From Ascaphus truei (taxonomy: Eukaryota > Chordata > Amphibia > Anura > Ascaphidae): a stretch of DNA of 64,000 nucleotides. How positions within the stretch are numbered: position 1 is the stretch's first letter; the number at the start of each line of letters is the position of its first letter. The notes under the pieces are model-generated. The model was not told the DNA's origin and ran no database searches. It worked only from the letters and a program-made list of their open reading frames with translations. This document shows, piece by piece, positions 36,274 to 48,205 of this stretch. Location: assembly GCA_036426205.1 (NCBI GenBank), contig CM071570.1, forward strand, positions 143,460,450 through 143,524,449, written 5' to 3'. Position numbers and translations under genes: made by a program.

Positions 36274-36955
36274 CCATCTTCTATAGCTCCCAGGGATATG
36301 AGAGGACCCGTATAGAAGAACACACCCTGGTCCAGTGTTGAATGCTCCCAAAAGTATACACAGTCTTTGTATAAAAGTATTGTCTCTTTATTGGTCAGAT
36401 CAGCGACTCCAAATGTAGTGGCGACCAGCAGCCACAACAACAACAGCAATGTCCTGTTTAATACTCCACTCTCCTTCCCTCCAAGTCTCTCCTCCGACAG
36501 GATGGTCTGGACTGGTGCGTCAATACCCCGCGGCCCACCTCAGAGGTTATCCTCTGGGTGGGGAATGGATTCTCCCCATCACCCCAGACCTGGGGTGAGG
36601 GGCATTGGTCCACCGGGTCTATGGTTCTATCAGCCCTACTCAAGGTGGCTGAGTCTCTTCTCTCCACTCCCTGCTCCTGTACGAACGGCAAAGGTGAGAC
36701 CGCACTGTCTCCTCCAACTCCTCGGACAGAACAGCCAGTCCCTTACAGGAGCGGGCTGCTAAATAGAGACAGCCCCACCCCATCATGATGTCAGCAGAAC
36801 CTCCCCTCTGTCTCATGCCTGCAGCAGAGTCAGGGGCCTGCCATCTACCACTCAGGCAGGGCTTGGAAGGGGGAAACCCATGATGACTACTGGTGCCTGC
36901 CCTTAACAGGACTTACCAACAGTAGGAGAGATAGGTATAGCCCGTGCTGTTTACA
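36274..36955 (-). repeat. Inverted, truncated copy of the LTR at 37004
   Basis: This 682-bp stretch is the reverse complement of 37004-37682, with few differences, and lacks the last ~190 bp of the LTR. It faces the 5' LTR across a 48-bp AT-rich spacer (36956-37003), so the two form a very large palindrome. Confidence 0.9.
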
Positions 36956-37003
36956 GGGGCTATATATATATATTGTATATATAAATATATATATATAGCC
37001 CCC

Positions 37004-37871
37004 TGTAAACAGCACGGGCTATACCTATCTTCCTCCTACTGTGGTAAGTCCTGTTAAGGGCAGGCACCAGTAGTCATCATGGGTTTTCCCCCTTCCAAGC
37101 CCTGCCCTGATTGGTAGATGCAGGCCCCTGACTCTGCTGCAGGCATGAGACAGAGGGGAGGTTCTGCTGACATCAGTGGGGTGGGGCTGTCTCTATTTAG
37201 CAGCCCGCTCCTGTAAGGGACTGGCTGTTCTGTCCGAGGAGTTGGAGGAGACAGTGCGGTCTCACCTTTGCCGTTCGTACAGGAGCAGGGAGTGGAGAGA
37301 AGAGACTCAGCCACCTTGAGTAGGGCTGATAGAACCATAGACCGGTGGACCCAATGCCCCTCACCCCAGTCTGGGTGATGGGGAGAATCCATTCCCCACC
37401 CAGAGGATAACCTCTGAGGTGGGCTCGGGTATTGACGCACCAGTCCAGACCATCCTGTCGGAGGAGAGACTTGGAGGGAAGGAGAGTGGAGTATTAAACA
37501 GGACATTGCTGTTGTTGTTGTGGCTGCTGGTCGCCACTACATTTGGAGTCGCTGATCTGACCAATAAAGAGACAATACTTTTATACAAAGACTGTGTATA
37601 CTTTTGGGAGCATTCAACACTGGACCAGGGTGGTTCTTCTATACGGGTCCTCTCCCATATCCCTGGGAGCTATAGAAGATGGAGGCGCTGCACCACCACT
37701 AAATACCATGGAGGACAATACCCCAGAAAGCCTGGTCCTGTCTCCCCCATAACAACGCGGTAAGCTCAGGCCCTCCTGTTTCCACGCAGGTATGCACCAC
37801 CACTACGCATGTAATCTGCCCTCCGCACCCTAGACCCACAGATGAGTCTGGGGGGGGGAAGCAGGGTTACA
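37004..37871 (+). repeat. 5' LTR
   Basis: 868 bp, TGTAAACAG at the start and TTACA at the end, followed after two bases by a TGG-starting primer-site-like sequence. The ATTGCTGTTGTTGTTGTGG block near 37505 is shared with the other two copies. Confidence 0.85.
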
Positions 37872-38844
37872 TTTGGAGGCGCTGCTGAGATGCCAGAACA
37901 GGTCAGGCTTACAGCGAGGCGGAACGGAAGAGTGAGATGCACTCTCCGTGCAAGTGCTGAGAAGGAATGGCGCATTTGCACACCGAGGGTTAGTCAGGGA
38001 GCGTAGACTCTTGCACAGTACGCCTTGGGCGCCCTTAGGAGGTGGCGTAGGAGGGTGAATAGCTATAGCTGTCCGAGTCCCTTGAGGCAGATAGCTTGAA
38101 GCAACTGGGGGGGGTCAGCCTGTTAACTAGTCCAGGGACCATGGCCCAGGCCCCCCGCGCTATGAGTGGCCAAAAGTAGGAGATGTCCGTACCTGAAAGG
38201 AGAGGTAACACTAGCTATCACCCACACAAACGCACCACAGAGCACTTGCATCGTAACAACCGAGTACAGTGCATGAGGAGAGGAGTTCTGCTGAGCCTGG
38301 GGTAAGCCACCCATATTAGTGGGATAAAGAAACAGAATGCAGAACACACATTTGGAGGTCAGTCAGTGTTTAGGTACGAGATACCCAGTAGACACTGAGA
38401 ACAGGGCACATGTACATTTGAAGGGCTCATCCAGAATGCATCCGTCCCTACATGTGCTCCGCGGAGCAGGAGAGCAGATCTAAATGGCGGTTCCTGCCAA
38501 TCCTGGAGCAAGCACGTGAATTGTGCAAGAGACAGTGAGAGAAATGTGGCGGGAAATGTGCAAGAGTCTGGTGCCAAACCCAGATTTCTTGCAAGAGGAG
38601 CGGGCGGCGCGAAAGCCGAAAACCCACCCCCTGTGCCGTGACTGGTCAGAAGCCGGCCACGTCACACTGAAGGAGAAAAGGCCCCGCCTCTGGATTCCAC
38701 CAGGAGGAGTGCCAAGAGAGCCATCAGGAGAGTCCTCCCCCAGCGATGGGAGGGACAGAGAAGCCAGAGCGAAGAGCTTAACTTTTGTCTGGCATTGGAG
38801 GAGCAAGAGCTGAAACACTGAACTGTTCCAACCCTGAGCGAAGC

Positions 38845-40130
38845 ATGTCCGAGATGAATAATTCAATTTACCAGCTACCGGGAGGCTCACTGGTAGTGGA
38901 GGTAAGCTGAGCACGAATACCTCCGTGTTTGTGCGTTCACTGCGGGATACCGGGCGCGGTACCAAGCAGCAAGGCCCGATGCCCTCAATGTGGCAAGTTT
39001 TACCTTTGGCCGAACGAGCCGTGGACTTTGATCGAGACCCCACGGGGTGCCTCTTCGGGAACATTGACGGAGGTGGTGGAAGGCAAAGACAAGATGCCCT
39101 GGTTCCCCGTCACAATACCGAGCGGAGGAACCAAGGCCCAGCCCGCAACCGAACTGAGCAAGCTGGCACGAAGAGAGCGCGACCGCAGTGGAGGTACTGG
39201 AGCGAGACTACTTTGTACATATACCCACTGGTTGTATCGCAGAAGAACCCAGTGACTCCAGAGTGGAGGAACCGATCCTGATATCCTCGGAGGAAGAGGT
39301 TGGAGTGACATCGGTGGCGATGCGCCTACCGCGAACCCACCCCGAAGGCCTCAAGAAGAGCAGACTGAGTCCGGAAACCTTCCGAGTGTGAGGAGCGCTG
39401 GTGCGGCCGGAGGCCCGTAGAGTCCCACGGCCGTGTGACCCAGTGCGGTTGGAGATCGAGACCTAGACGACCCTAGAGGAGCCCGATCATCAAACAGCAG
39501 CGGAGCGGTAAGGAGACCTCCACCACCCCCTTACTCCCACCAGGCGAAGACCGCAACCACGGAGGATGAGAAGGAGAGGCTTTGAGGCCTACTTGTCCGG
39601 CCGTGCTCCATGTCTGCCTCCACAACCCCCGTCCCCGATGCCTTGTCCTCTCGCTCACTTCCGGTGCGTGACCACGGAGCGGATGGGGATTCTGCGGGCA
39701 CCCCTGATGACGTAGTTTCCAGTTCCACCCGGAAAGAGAAGCCAGGAGGGGTGTTCTCCTCACGAAGCATCGATTTCGGCCATTGCCCTGCTACTCTCAC
39801 AAGTCGAGGCCCCTCCAGGGAACCAGAAGCATGGCGGAGAGCGCGTCTAGAAAGTGTCCACTGGTCGCGGAATTGCCCGCTTGCTGGACATTGAGTTGGA
39901 TGTTCCCCCCAGCCCCAGTCCCATAGCTCCATTGCCCGCCACTGCCCCGTCACGAGTGGTGCCACCGGACCTACCAGGGATAAGTTATGTAAATACCCCA
40001 AACTCCCAGACTTGCGGGATTGGGAATTGATTGATAGGGGTCTGATGGGAGATACCGTATTCAAATGTTTATACCTGTGCCTAACCCTGTGCCGTTTTCT
40101 CCTCAGTTTAGAGGGAGGGCCCGTGGGTCC
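38845..40130 (+). pseudogene. Possible degraded Gag-like coding remnant
   Basis: An ATG at 38845 opens a short frame that meets TGA near 38906; the same frame then continues with two CxxC pairs (CVHC and CPQC, about 38932-38990), like a small zinc ribbon, and runs to about 39255. Other frames hold acidic and proline/serine-rich stretches up to about 40000. Position after the primer site suits a gag gene, but I recognise no family and the reading frame is broken several times. Confidence 0.3.
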
Positions 40131-41075
40131 CACACTCCATTAGAGCCTGGGCCTACCGCAAAGTGGTTCATAAGATGAACCTACTTTAATGCCAAAGGGA
40201 GGAGAGATTTCTCGTGATCTACTGCTCTGCTGCGGGTACGTCCAGTGTATCATCTCAGGTAGAGTCAGAGGTAGAACGCACTAGTCATTCCACAGAGTAC
40301 GAGCACCGTGATAAGTGGTGGGCACCCCCTGTTCACCGGATACCACGAGGGGATGACCGTACGTGGTTCCATTAATTAGGAATAATGTTTGTTGACCATT
40401 GGTGGGCGGCTGGTTCTTTCACCTCAACAAGAGGTGGAGATGAATTGATCAATCACAGGTACCCGGGAAACTTGTTGTACCCAGAGGCCCCAGTATCTTA
40501 TATGATAAGTAGCTCCCGGAAGAGCCTGTGTTTTGGGTGTTGCCAAGCAGGGCGGGTAAACAGAAAGCTCACCAAACTAGTCGCGTTGACCCGGGCCATA
40601 GTTGCTAGGTACCGGCAGTCGCATGGGGTATGAACCCTTTATGTGCCTGAGCCCATCTATGAGGGAGATAGAAGAGGACCAGGATAGCTGTCTCAGGAGG
40701 CTGTACAGGAGTATCTTCGACCAAGTTCGGTCAGGGGGATATCATATGAGCATAAGATAAGCGAATTGGTCCGCTATGGAGCATAGGTAGATGTTCTCAA
40801 TGCATGGTGTAAGCTATCGGCCTGAGCATGGGTCGGTCCAATCGTTCCCTGTGACCGTCACGGATCATAATGGTGGATAATATGAAAGCCTGATCCAAAG
40901 CATTATCTGTAGGGGTTTCCTCATTTGGAGTACCGGTTATTATTATCGAACTACCTCATATGCTGACAATGTCTTATGTCTGTGCTGTTTCCCAGGTGGT
41001 TCGCCGCAGGATGGTGCTGCTAAACCTATGTCCAAGTGGGGACCATTGGATTCAACCATAGGGAGAGTAGCCCCC

Positions 41076-41951
41076 TGTAAACAGCACGGGCTGTACCTAT
41101 CTTCCTCCTACTGTGATAAGTCCTGTTCGGCAGGCACCAGTATCATCATGGTTTTCCCCCTTCCAAGCCCTGCCCTGAGTTGTAGATGCAGGCCCCTGAC
41201 TCTGCTGCAGGCATGAGACAGAGGGGAGTGTTCTGCTGACATCATGATGTCGGGTGGGCTGTCTCTATTTAGCAGCCGCTCCTGTAAGGGACTGGCTGTT
41301 CTGTCCGAGGAGTTGGAGGAACAGTGCGGTCTCACCTGTGCCGTTCGTACAGGAGCAGAGATAGAGAGAGAGACTCGCCACCTTGATAGGGCTGATAGAA
41401 CCATAGCCCCGGTGGCCAATGCCCCTCACCCCAGGTCGGGGGTGATGGGGAAATCCATTCCCACCCAGAGGATAACCTCTGAAGTGGGGCCGCGGAGTAT
41501 TGACGCCACCAGTCCAGACCATCCTGTCGGAGGATAGACTTGGAGGGAAGGAGAGTTGAGTTATTAAAACAGGACATTGCTGTTGTTGTTGTGGCTGCTG
41601 GTCGCCACTACTTTGGAGTCGCTGATCTGACCAATAAAGAGACAATACTTTTATACAAAGACTATGTATACTTTTGGGAGCATTCAACCCTGACCAGGGT
41701 GGTTTCTTCTATAACGTGGTCCCTCCCCATATTCCCTGGGAGCTATAGAAGATGGAGGCGCTGCACCACCACTAAATACCATGGAGGCCAATACCCCAGA
41801 AAGCCTGGTCTTTCTCCTTCCCCATAACAACGCGGAAGCTCAGGCCCTCCTGTTCCACGCAGGTATGCACCACCACTGCGCATGTAATTTGCCCTCACGC
41901 ACCCTAGACACCACAGATGAGTCTGGGGGGGGGGGGGGGAACAGGTGTACA
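41076..41951 (+). repeat. 3' LTR
   Basis: 876 bp, same start TGTAAACAG, ending GTGTACA directly before a TACATACAT/(TA)n microsatellite. It is preceded by the purine-rich ATAGGGAGAGTAG, a weak polypurine tract. The microsatellite prevents reading a target duplication. Confidence 0.8.
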
Positions 41952-41958
41952 TACATAC

Positions 41959-42004
<46 letters not shown>
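41952..42004. repeat. TACA/(TA)n microsatellite
   Basis: TACATACAT followed by about 40 bases of pure TA, joining the 3' LTR to a foldback element. Confidence 0.95.
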
Positions 42005-42006
<2 letters not shown>

Positions 42007-42073
42007 AAGGAACAGCAGGCACTCCATCAAAATAGTCAATATAGTGGGTGCAAATCCTATAGAGTATTATAGG

Positions 42074-42273
42074 CAATACGATACCGTGGTGAAACGAAAT
42101 CAGAGGCAGCACTCTAATGAATAGTCAAACAATGTATTGTGAGTTACCAAGACACCATAACCGACGTTTCGGTCAGCAGATGGGACCTTTCTCAAGGTGA
42201 TGCGACATCATCCGGACGAAACGTCGGTGCTGAGAGTGCTGCCTCTGATTTCGTCTCACCCGGTATCGTATTG
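42074..42273. repeat. Foldback element with 41-bp arms and inner hammerhead-like pair
   Basis: Outer arms 42074-42115 and 42233-42273 are complementary (CAATACGATACCG ... CGGTATCGTATTG). Inside, CCGACGTTTCGGTC (42161-42174) faces GGACGAAACGTCGG (42214-42227). Each inner motif ends in CGAAACGTC when read outward and is preceded by a CTTGAGA- or CTCAAGG-like word, as in decayed hammerhead motifs. Confidence 0.75.
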
Positions 42274-42286
42274 CATATATATATAT

Positions 42287-42328
<42 letters not shown>

Positions 42329-42334
42329 CACACA

Positions 42335-42387
<53 letters not shown>

Positions 42388-42412
42388 ACCAACCCACACA
42401 CACACACACACG
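42274..42412. repeat. (TA)n then (CA)n microsatellite
   Basis: A short TATATA run is followed by about 115 bases of CA with ACAACA and ACCACC interruptions. Confidence 0.97.
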
Positions 42413-43051
42413 GCTCGACAAATGCCCTCACCCCTCGTCTAAATACTTAAAAGACTGCATAGCTTTGTTTCTATAATACTTAGACAAACACCATCTTCAC
42501 TGTTGTATCTGTCTACTTAATATTAACGCCTGCGTATAAAATATTTTTTGCAGGAGAAACAGATATGAGAGATTATACATATAAACCGCAGATTTTTAGT
42601 ATCACTCGATTCGTGTACTCGCAAAGGTTACAAATATCTATTTGTTATTCTTGCAAATTGTTATCAGGCCCATGATATCTTTATATTGAATAAATTTACT
42701 ATTTTTAGAATACCTTGTTAGCCATGCCCTCTAGTATTTGCAGATTCCCTTAAGAATGCCTTTCAAGGTACATTTAAAAGAGTCCTGTTTATGCTAGTGT
42801 CAGGGAAGTCATATTTCAATTCCACCTGATGTCCTTTTTCTCTAGATGTCATCAGTCCTATAAAGCCTATAAAATACAAGCCTGGTATGGTTTGACAGGT
42901 CATAAAACAATTCTTATATTTTTAAGACAATTTGTAACCAACGTTAACCTCCTGTGTGCCAGATTGATTAAAATACTTAATAATTTCTGATATTCATTAC
43001 ATTCCCCCACACATAATTACAAATATTGTTCAGTTTATATCTTTAAAAAAG
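42413..43051. other. Non-coding stretch with a dispersed ~100-bp repeat
   Basis: About 42905-43000 (TTTTTAAGACAATTTGTAAC ... CCAGATTGATTAAAATACTTAATA) is clearly related to 52830-52930. Nothing else was recognised. Confidence 0.5.
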
Positions 43052-43056
43052 GTAGA

Positions 43057-43492
43057 TGTCACGGGAGATGAGGACTAACACACCAGTGATCAACTCGCCA
43101 GACAGAACTACAGAGTTAATAAAAGTGAATTTATTGGAAAATAATATCCACAACTGTTCACAGACATAAAACACACACTCCCAATTGTGTAACTGGGGAA
43201 CACCCTGCAGGTCTAGGTACAGGACCTCCGTGAGGAGATTTTACCTGTTCTCCTCCCACGTAGTGTCTCACAGGAACTGAACCTCAATTACATGAAGAGC
43301 GCTACAAGGAAAAGGTCACAGGCAACTTGCAACATTCCTTCCTGAACACAGAATTAACCCCTGCTCCCTGAAGTGCTGGAGCCAGGCTACACAACACAAA
43401 TATGTATACATAATACAGATGTATTACTGACAGGTAGGGGTAGGCGGGCTTAACCTTTATTCAAAGCAGCCAAATCTACCCCTACCGTCACA
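43057..43492 (-). mobile_element. Solo LTR, 436 bp, with 5-bp target duplication
   Basis: Ends TGTCACGGG and CCGTCACA are flanked by GTAGA at 43052-43056 and 43493-43497. A TG...CA unit with a 5-bp duplication and no internal region is a solo LTR. An AATAAA reading on the minus strand near one end suggests minus orientation. It differs from the LTR at 37004. Confidence 0.8.
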
Positions 43493-43879
43493 GTAGATAT
43501 CCACATTTACAGTTTAGATGTGTTCAATTAGTCTTTAAAGCTGCAGTTCAGTCTATATCCTGCATGTGTGTTTTTTTTAATAAATCAGTTCTGTAGTAAG
43601 AAATAATACTTTTAGCATTTTCTGTTTTTAAAAAAACAACTTTGAAAGACCAATTTTCTTGTATTCTATTTTAACAAGCATTTGCTAAGGCACTGCGCCT
43701 TCATGTCCTGTCACAAGCCCTGGCACACCCCTTTGTCAGCACTGCCCTCCCTCTCTCTAAACGTGCACTAGCATCTGGTCACATGATCTTCCTCATACAG
43801 TAGTACATTCAAGGAAGCTGGAGAAAAGGGATCAGCCATGCATAGCAGCTCGGATAGGCGATTTCAAACTTATTACAGT

Positions 43880-44509
43880 GTTTATTCCATTCATTGCACA
43901 TGTATATAATGTAAAATGTTAATAATTACATTATAGCAAACGTTGATAGTGAATTTATAGGTATTATGTATGTTACTGAAAATGTGGGAGTGAGTGTGGT
44001 AGGTAAATACACCACAATACACTTCCACTGCATATATATATATTGATAATATATATATTATATATATATATATATATAGATATATTATATATATTATATA
44101 GAATTTTAATATATATATGTAGGGTATAGGTGAAGTTATGGGAGTTAAAAAAAGTGACCAAAAACCCTCCATAGCAAGGCAAATAGCAAATGGAAATAAT
44201 TAATGTATGCCTTCATTTGTATGTATATATATATTTATATACACACACAACTTCAAATACTTTGATATGATTCACGTAAAGGTATATACTAGCCACTTTT
44301 GGGGGAGAATAAGAGTGAGTTCCTGGGTTCCTTTTTTTGTATCCATCATTGAATGCGTTTTGCTGGAACAATTCTTATTTACAATTTATTTTATTAATAG
44401 ATGAAGACAGGCGTTGCCAGGGAATTGTAATGTTACCGCTAATATTATATTCATAAGAACATAAAACTATATCTGTTGTCAAAAATTTAAACATCAATCC
44501 AAGTTTAAC
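43880..44509. other. AT-rich stretch inside the TTAA unit
   Basis: Contains a (TA)n-like run at about 44030-44125 and no gene. Confidence 0.6.
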
Positions 44510-46060
44510 CCCCCCTCCTCTCTTTACAGCTTCATGAGTTGTTGTGTGTGCGTCAGTTCATTGTGTGTGCGCGCGCGTCAGTGAGTCGCGCAGGAAGAAC
44601 ACAACCACACACACAGTGACTGACGCACACACACACACAGTTTCTCCCAAGGTGTGGTCGTGGGTGTGCCTCAGTCAGTCGTAGTGGCTGCGTTGCGGCA
44701 GTCATAGTCAGTCAGGCATTCAGTAAGTGTGTGGGTGTCGGGGGTTGTGCGCGGTCGCAGTCAGTAAGGTGGTGTGTCAGGTCAGTGTTAGTGATTGTGG
44801 TGCCTCCCGGCTGTAAGTGTGCTGTGGGTAAGGTGTTAAGCCTCTGTGTGTGTCTGGTTGTGCCTGTGTGTGTAGGATGGCCTGTGTGTGTTGTGTTGTT
44901 GTTGTGTGGGTGTGTAAGTGTACAGTGTTTGTCAGTGTTGTCAGTGTCAGTGTGTTGTGTTTGGTAAGCTTTAGTAAGTGGGTGTGCGTCATGTTACTAT
45001 GTAGTGATGGGGTGTGGTGTGTACCATTCTTGTGTGTGTGAACGGCCGCCGAGAGCAGTACTAGTCGGGGGTCCGTGGTCTGCAGCCGAGTATGGTGGGT
45101 TCTTGGTGGTGGGGGGGGACTGCGCCTCTGTTTCGAGGCAGCAGATTGTTGTGTTGTGTTGTCAGTAGTGTTGGTGTGTGTAAGTGGTGTTCGTGTCTGT
45201 GTGTGTAAAGGTGTTGGCATGTGTGTGTGGTTGTCTGGTTGTTCAGTGTGTGGTCTGTGATTTGTGTTGTGTGTGCTGTGTGTGTGGTGTGTGTGGGTTG
45301 CCATGTGGTGTTTGTGTTGACGGCATCAGGTCGTGTTGGGTGCAGCAGTCAGGCAAGTGGGGTATTGGTTGTTTCAGCAGTCATGTTGGTTGTTGTGGGT
45401 TGGGTGTGTGCGGCGCGGCGTACAGTCTGTGTATGTGTGCGTTGTTGGTCCTGTGAGGGGTTGCGGTTGTGTGCATGCGTCTTGAGGCGGTTGTGTGAAC
45501 GTCTGTCGTCAGTAGTATGGTGTGTGTCAGTCCATGTGCGTCAAAATCAGTAAGGTTGGTGTGTGTGGTGCGTTGCGTCAGTCAGTAAGGTGGCGTCGTC
45601 AGGTGTGTTGAGTGCTCAGTCAGGGGTGTGCGTGCGTCTAGTAAGGGCTGTGGGCGTGCGTTGGTAGAGGGTGTGTGCGTTGCGGCTGTCAGGTGTGTAG
45701 TGTGGCTGTCAGGGTTGGTGTGAGTGACGACAGGAAGGGTTGTTGTGAGTGCGCAGTCAGGGATTTGCGTGTCGTTAATTCTACGAAAGTAAGGGTGTAG
45801 TTGCAGATGCGTCAGTATGGTGGGTGTGATTGCGTAAGTCAGGGTACTGGTCGTGCGTCACTCATGGGCCCTGCTGTGGCCCACCCGTGCGGGACAGTAA
45901 GGAGGTGTGCGTGAGTCAGTAATTACGGGTATGCCCCCCCCTTGTGCGGAGTCAGTAAGGGGTGTGGCCCCGTGCGTTAAGTAAGACGCCCCCGTGCTGT
46001 GAGTGCGTAGTCGGGCCCCCTTCCTCTCGTGGGCGTGCCGTAACGTCACCCCCAGGGCAG
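44510..46060. repeat. GT-rich low-complexity array on the plus strand
   Basis: About 1.5 kb of TGTGTG with recurring GTCAGTCAGTAAGG and GTGTGCGTCAGT words, C-poor in the first kilobase. The words recur irregularly, like a decayed minisatellite. All open frames in it are compositional artefacts. Confidence 0.85.
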
Positions 46061-46312
46061 GCAGCCCCCCCCCCCCCCCCCCTACTGGGGGGGGTGTGAT
46101 GATGAAGGGCAGGGGTAGGGGGGTTGAGGGTGAAGGGCAGGGGTAGGGGTGGGTGAAGGGTAGGGGTCGTGAAGGTCAGGGTTAGGGGGGGGTGAGAGCA
46201 GGGTAGAGGGGGGTTGAAGGCGGTAGGGTAGGGGGCGGTGAAGGGCAGGGGGGTGAAGGGCAGGGGTAGGGGGGGGGATGAAGGGCCGGGGTAGGGTGGG
46301 GTGCAAGAAAGG
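46061..46312. repeat. C-run/G-run junction and G-rich minisatellite
   Basis: A run of about 18 C at 46065-46082 is followed by CTACTGGGGGGGG and then a 20-30-bp unit of the type GTGAAGGGCAGGGGTAGGGG repeated about nine times with variation. Multiple G-runs on one strand could form quadruplexes. Confidence 0.85.
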
Positions 46313-46754
46313 TGAGGACACAAATTGTTGGCAAGGAGAGAAAAGTGGTCCTACACACACACCACACACACCAAAACACACACACACAAACGGGGGATGT
46401 AAGGAGGTGGGTGGAGAGGTGGGGATGGCGCAGATCCGTAGGTGCTTGCCCCCCAGGGCTGGGAGATGTCGGTAGAGCAGGCGGGGTGGGTTTAAGGAAG
46501 GGATTTGGTTGGTCCTGTAGGTGTCATTCATGTGTGGGGGGTGTGGACTTTGGGATGGGCGGTTGTGGTGGGGGAAATGTTATTAATGTTTCTTTTTTCG
46601 GGGGGGGGGGAGTCTGGTTGGAGGTTTGGGGAGGGTGGCGTTTTCTGCGTTCTTGGATTGGGGAGCGGTAGAGGGGTAAGGGAGCTTTGCGGCAGGGTTC
46701 TGGGGTAGGAGGGCCGCGCTTACCCCCTTTTGTGTGTGTGGTATGATATCGATA
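46313..46754. other. G-rich spacer with a CA patch
   Basis: A CA patch at 46350-46393, then GT/G-rich low-complexity DNA. No gene recognised. Confidence 0.5.
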
Positions 46755-47130
46755 TATGCCCACGCACGCATTACAGTGCGCACGCGCACACATCACAAGT
46801 GCACACGCCAACAACATGCCACACGTATACATGCGAGCACACACACATACATGCGGATCGCACACATCACATGCGCCACACGCACACAACATGCGCTACA
46901 CGACACATAATCACTGCACACACGTTTACACCTATAAAACATGCACACACGTGATATAATTGCGCACTATTACAAACATGCGCTAAGCGAATATAATTAC
47001 ACACACAAAATGCACACACGTTATACATGCGTACACGCACATATACATGCGCACACGCACCATATGCACACGCCACCAAACATGAGCACACGCACAGCAA
47101 AACATTGCGCTGACACGCAACATATAACAC
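46755..47130. repeat. CA-rich CACACATGCG-type minisatellite
   Basis: Irregular repeats of ACACGCACATACATGCG and ACACACACGT words over about 375 bases. Confidence 0.85.
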
Positions 47131-47139
47131 TGGTGGCGC

Positions 47140-47290
47140 ATGTTATGTGGGTATATATTTGGAATTTGCTGGTGACCTGAAGGAAGATGGAAACCTTGAA
47201 TTGAACAAGCTTGTCCCAGCACACAAATTGTTGGTCCCAAATAAAAAAAAAGGTTATCATATAAATCGACTGAAGAAACATATATATATA
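47140..47290 (+). repeat. Dispersed retroelement end, related to 55199-55290
   Basis: CCTGAAGGAAGATGG near 47176, then AACAAGCTTGTC, AAATTGTTGGTCC and AAATAAAAAA with GGTTATCAT match the order seen at 55199-55290 (CCTGAGGAAG, GGTTGTC, AAATTGTTAGTCC, AATAAAAAAGGTATCAC). Confidence 0.55.
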
Positions 47291-47369
47291 TTATTGATAT
47301 AATATTTTTAGATATACGTATTCGGTATATGTATATGTATGTATGGATAGTATAGCGAAGGAGCAAGCG

Positions 47370-47660
47370 GCAAGGAGGGATGAGGGATAGGACGAGGACA
47401 TCCTTGCAGCGAAAGCTCGACAGCGCTTTTTAGAGGACAGTAGCGGCGGCGGAGGGAGAGAACGGCGACGGCATCTCGTTTGCAGCGAAGCTCGGCAGCG
47501 GAAGCCAAGGCAGCAGGACCGCGGGAGGGCGGAGAGACCGGAGAGAGCGAGAGAAGGACGGATCCGCAGAAAGCCTCGCAGCGGCAGAGGGACAGCAAGT
47601 GGTGGCGGTAGGGGACGACAGAGGACCATGGATGGACAGGAAGAGCGAGGAAGGTGAGGG
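47370..47660. other. GC-rich purine-biased stretch
   Basis: Recurring GCAGCGGAAG, AGCGAAGCTCGGCAG and GGAGAGAG words. No convincing protein on either strand; it looks like low-complexity or 5'-leader-type DNA. Confidence 0.4.
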
Positions 47661-47705
47661 CGGTTAGGGGGGAGGTACGTACTTGTGTAGCAGCGGCAGA
47701 CACAT

Positions 47706-47810
47706 GGAAGTCAGAGAATACTTCTGTCAGTCCTCAGCTGTGGTGTTGTAGGTGTACACACCCACACACACACAAGCTCGGCTGACAGAAGTATTCTGAT
47801 TCCAGTGTCA
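47706..47810. repeat. Inverted repeat, ~36-bp arms
   Basis: GAATACTTCTGTCAG near 47717 pairs with CTGACAGAAGTATTC near 47780; neighbouring bases also pair imperfectly. A CA run fills the loop. Confidence 0.65.
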
Positions 47811-48039
47811 CAACACACACACACAAACCACCTCTATCTGAGACAATCCACCAAAAAATTACTCGCCCCAGCCCACCTTTTAAAAAAGAAATGGAATAAT
47901 AAAATCCTAGTAAGAACACTTAATAAACATTTTTTGACAAAAACGTTTATTTAGTGTATACAGTTACTTACTTTCTCACTTGTGCGCTTGTTACTGTACA
48001 TAGTTCCGTTACATCTTAATAAAAAACCAAATATCGAAA

Positions 48040-48205
48040 TGAGGGAGGGACGGATTGGTGGGAGTGCTTGGCTGAGAGAGGTGGGTGTGGGCGGGTAGAT
48101 GGGTAGGGGTTGGGTGGGGGGGCGGTTGATGTAGTGAGGGTGAGGGGGTGGGGGTTGTGGGAGGAGAGGGTGAGGGGGGTGGGCGGGGGGGGAGATGGGG
48201 AGTGT
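48040..48205. repeat. G-rich low-complexity tract
   Basis: GGGTGGGGG and GTGAGGGGGTGGGGG words on the plus strand, potentially quadruplex-forming. Confidence 0.8.

Larger units (their letters stand above)
37004..41951 (+). mobile_element. LTR retrotransposon, 4.95 kb, without readable pol
   Basis: The two direct LTRs are 37004-37871 (868 bp) and 41076-41951 (876 bp). Both start TGTAAACAGC; the first ends GGTTACA and the second GTGTACA, giving TGTAA/TTACA-type ends. A primer-binding-like TGGAGGCGCTGCTGAGAT follows the first LTR at 37874. An AATAAA lies inside the LTR near 37562, supporting plus orientation. The internal 3.2 kb is too short for gag plus pol and shows no reverse transcriptase, protease or integrase motif. 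It is probably a non-autonomous or internally deleted copy. LTR divergence is visible, so insertion is not very recent. Confidence 0.85.

Noticed and set aside
44731..46708. Many open frames rich in Val, Cys and Gly or Thr and His
   Set aside because: They follow from GT/CA-rich low-complexity composition and occur in several frames on both strands.
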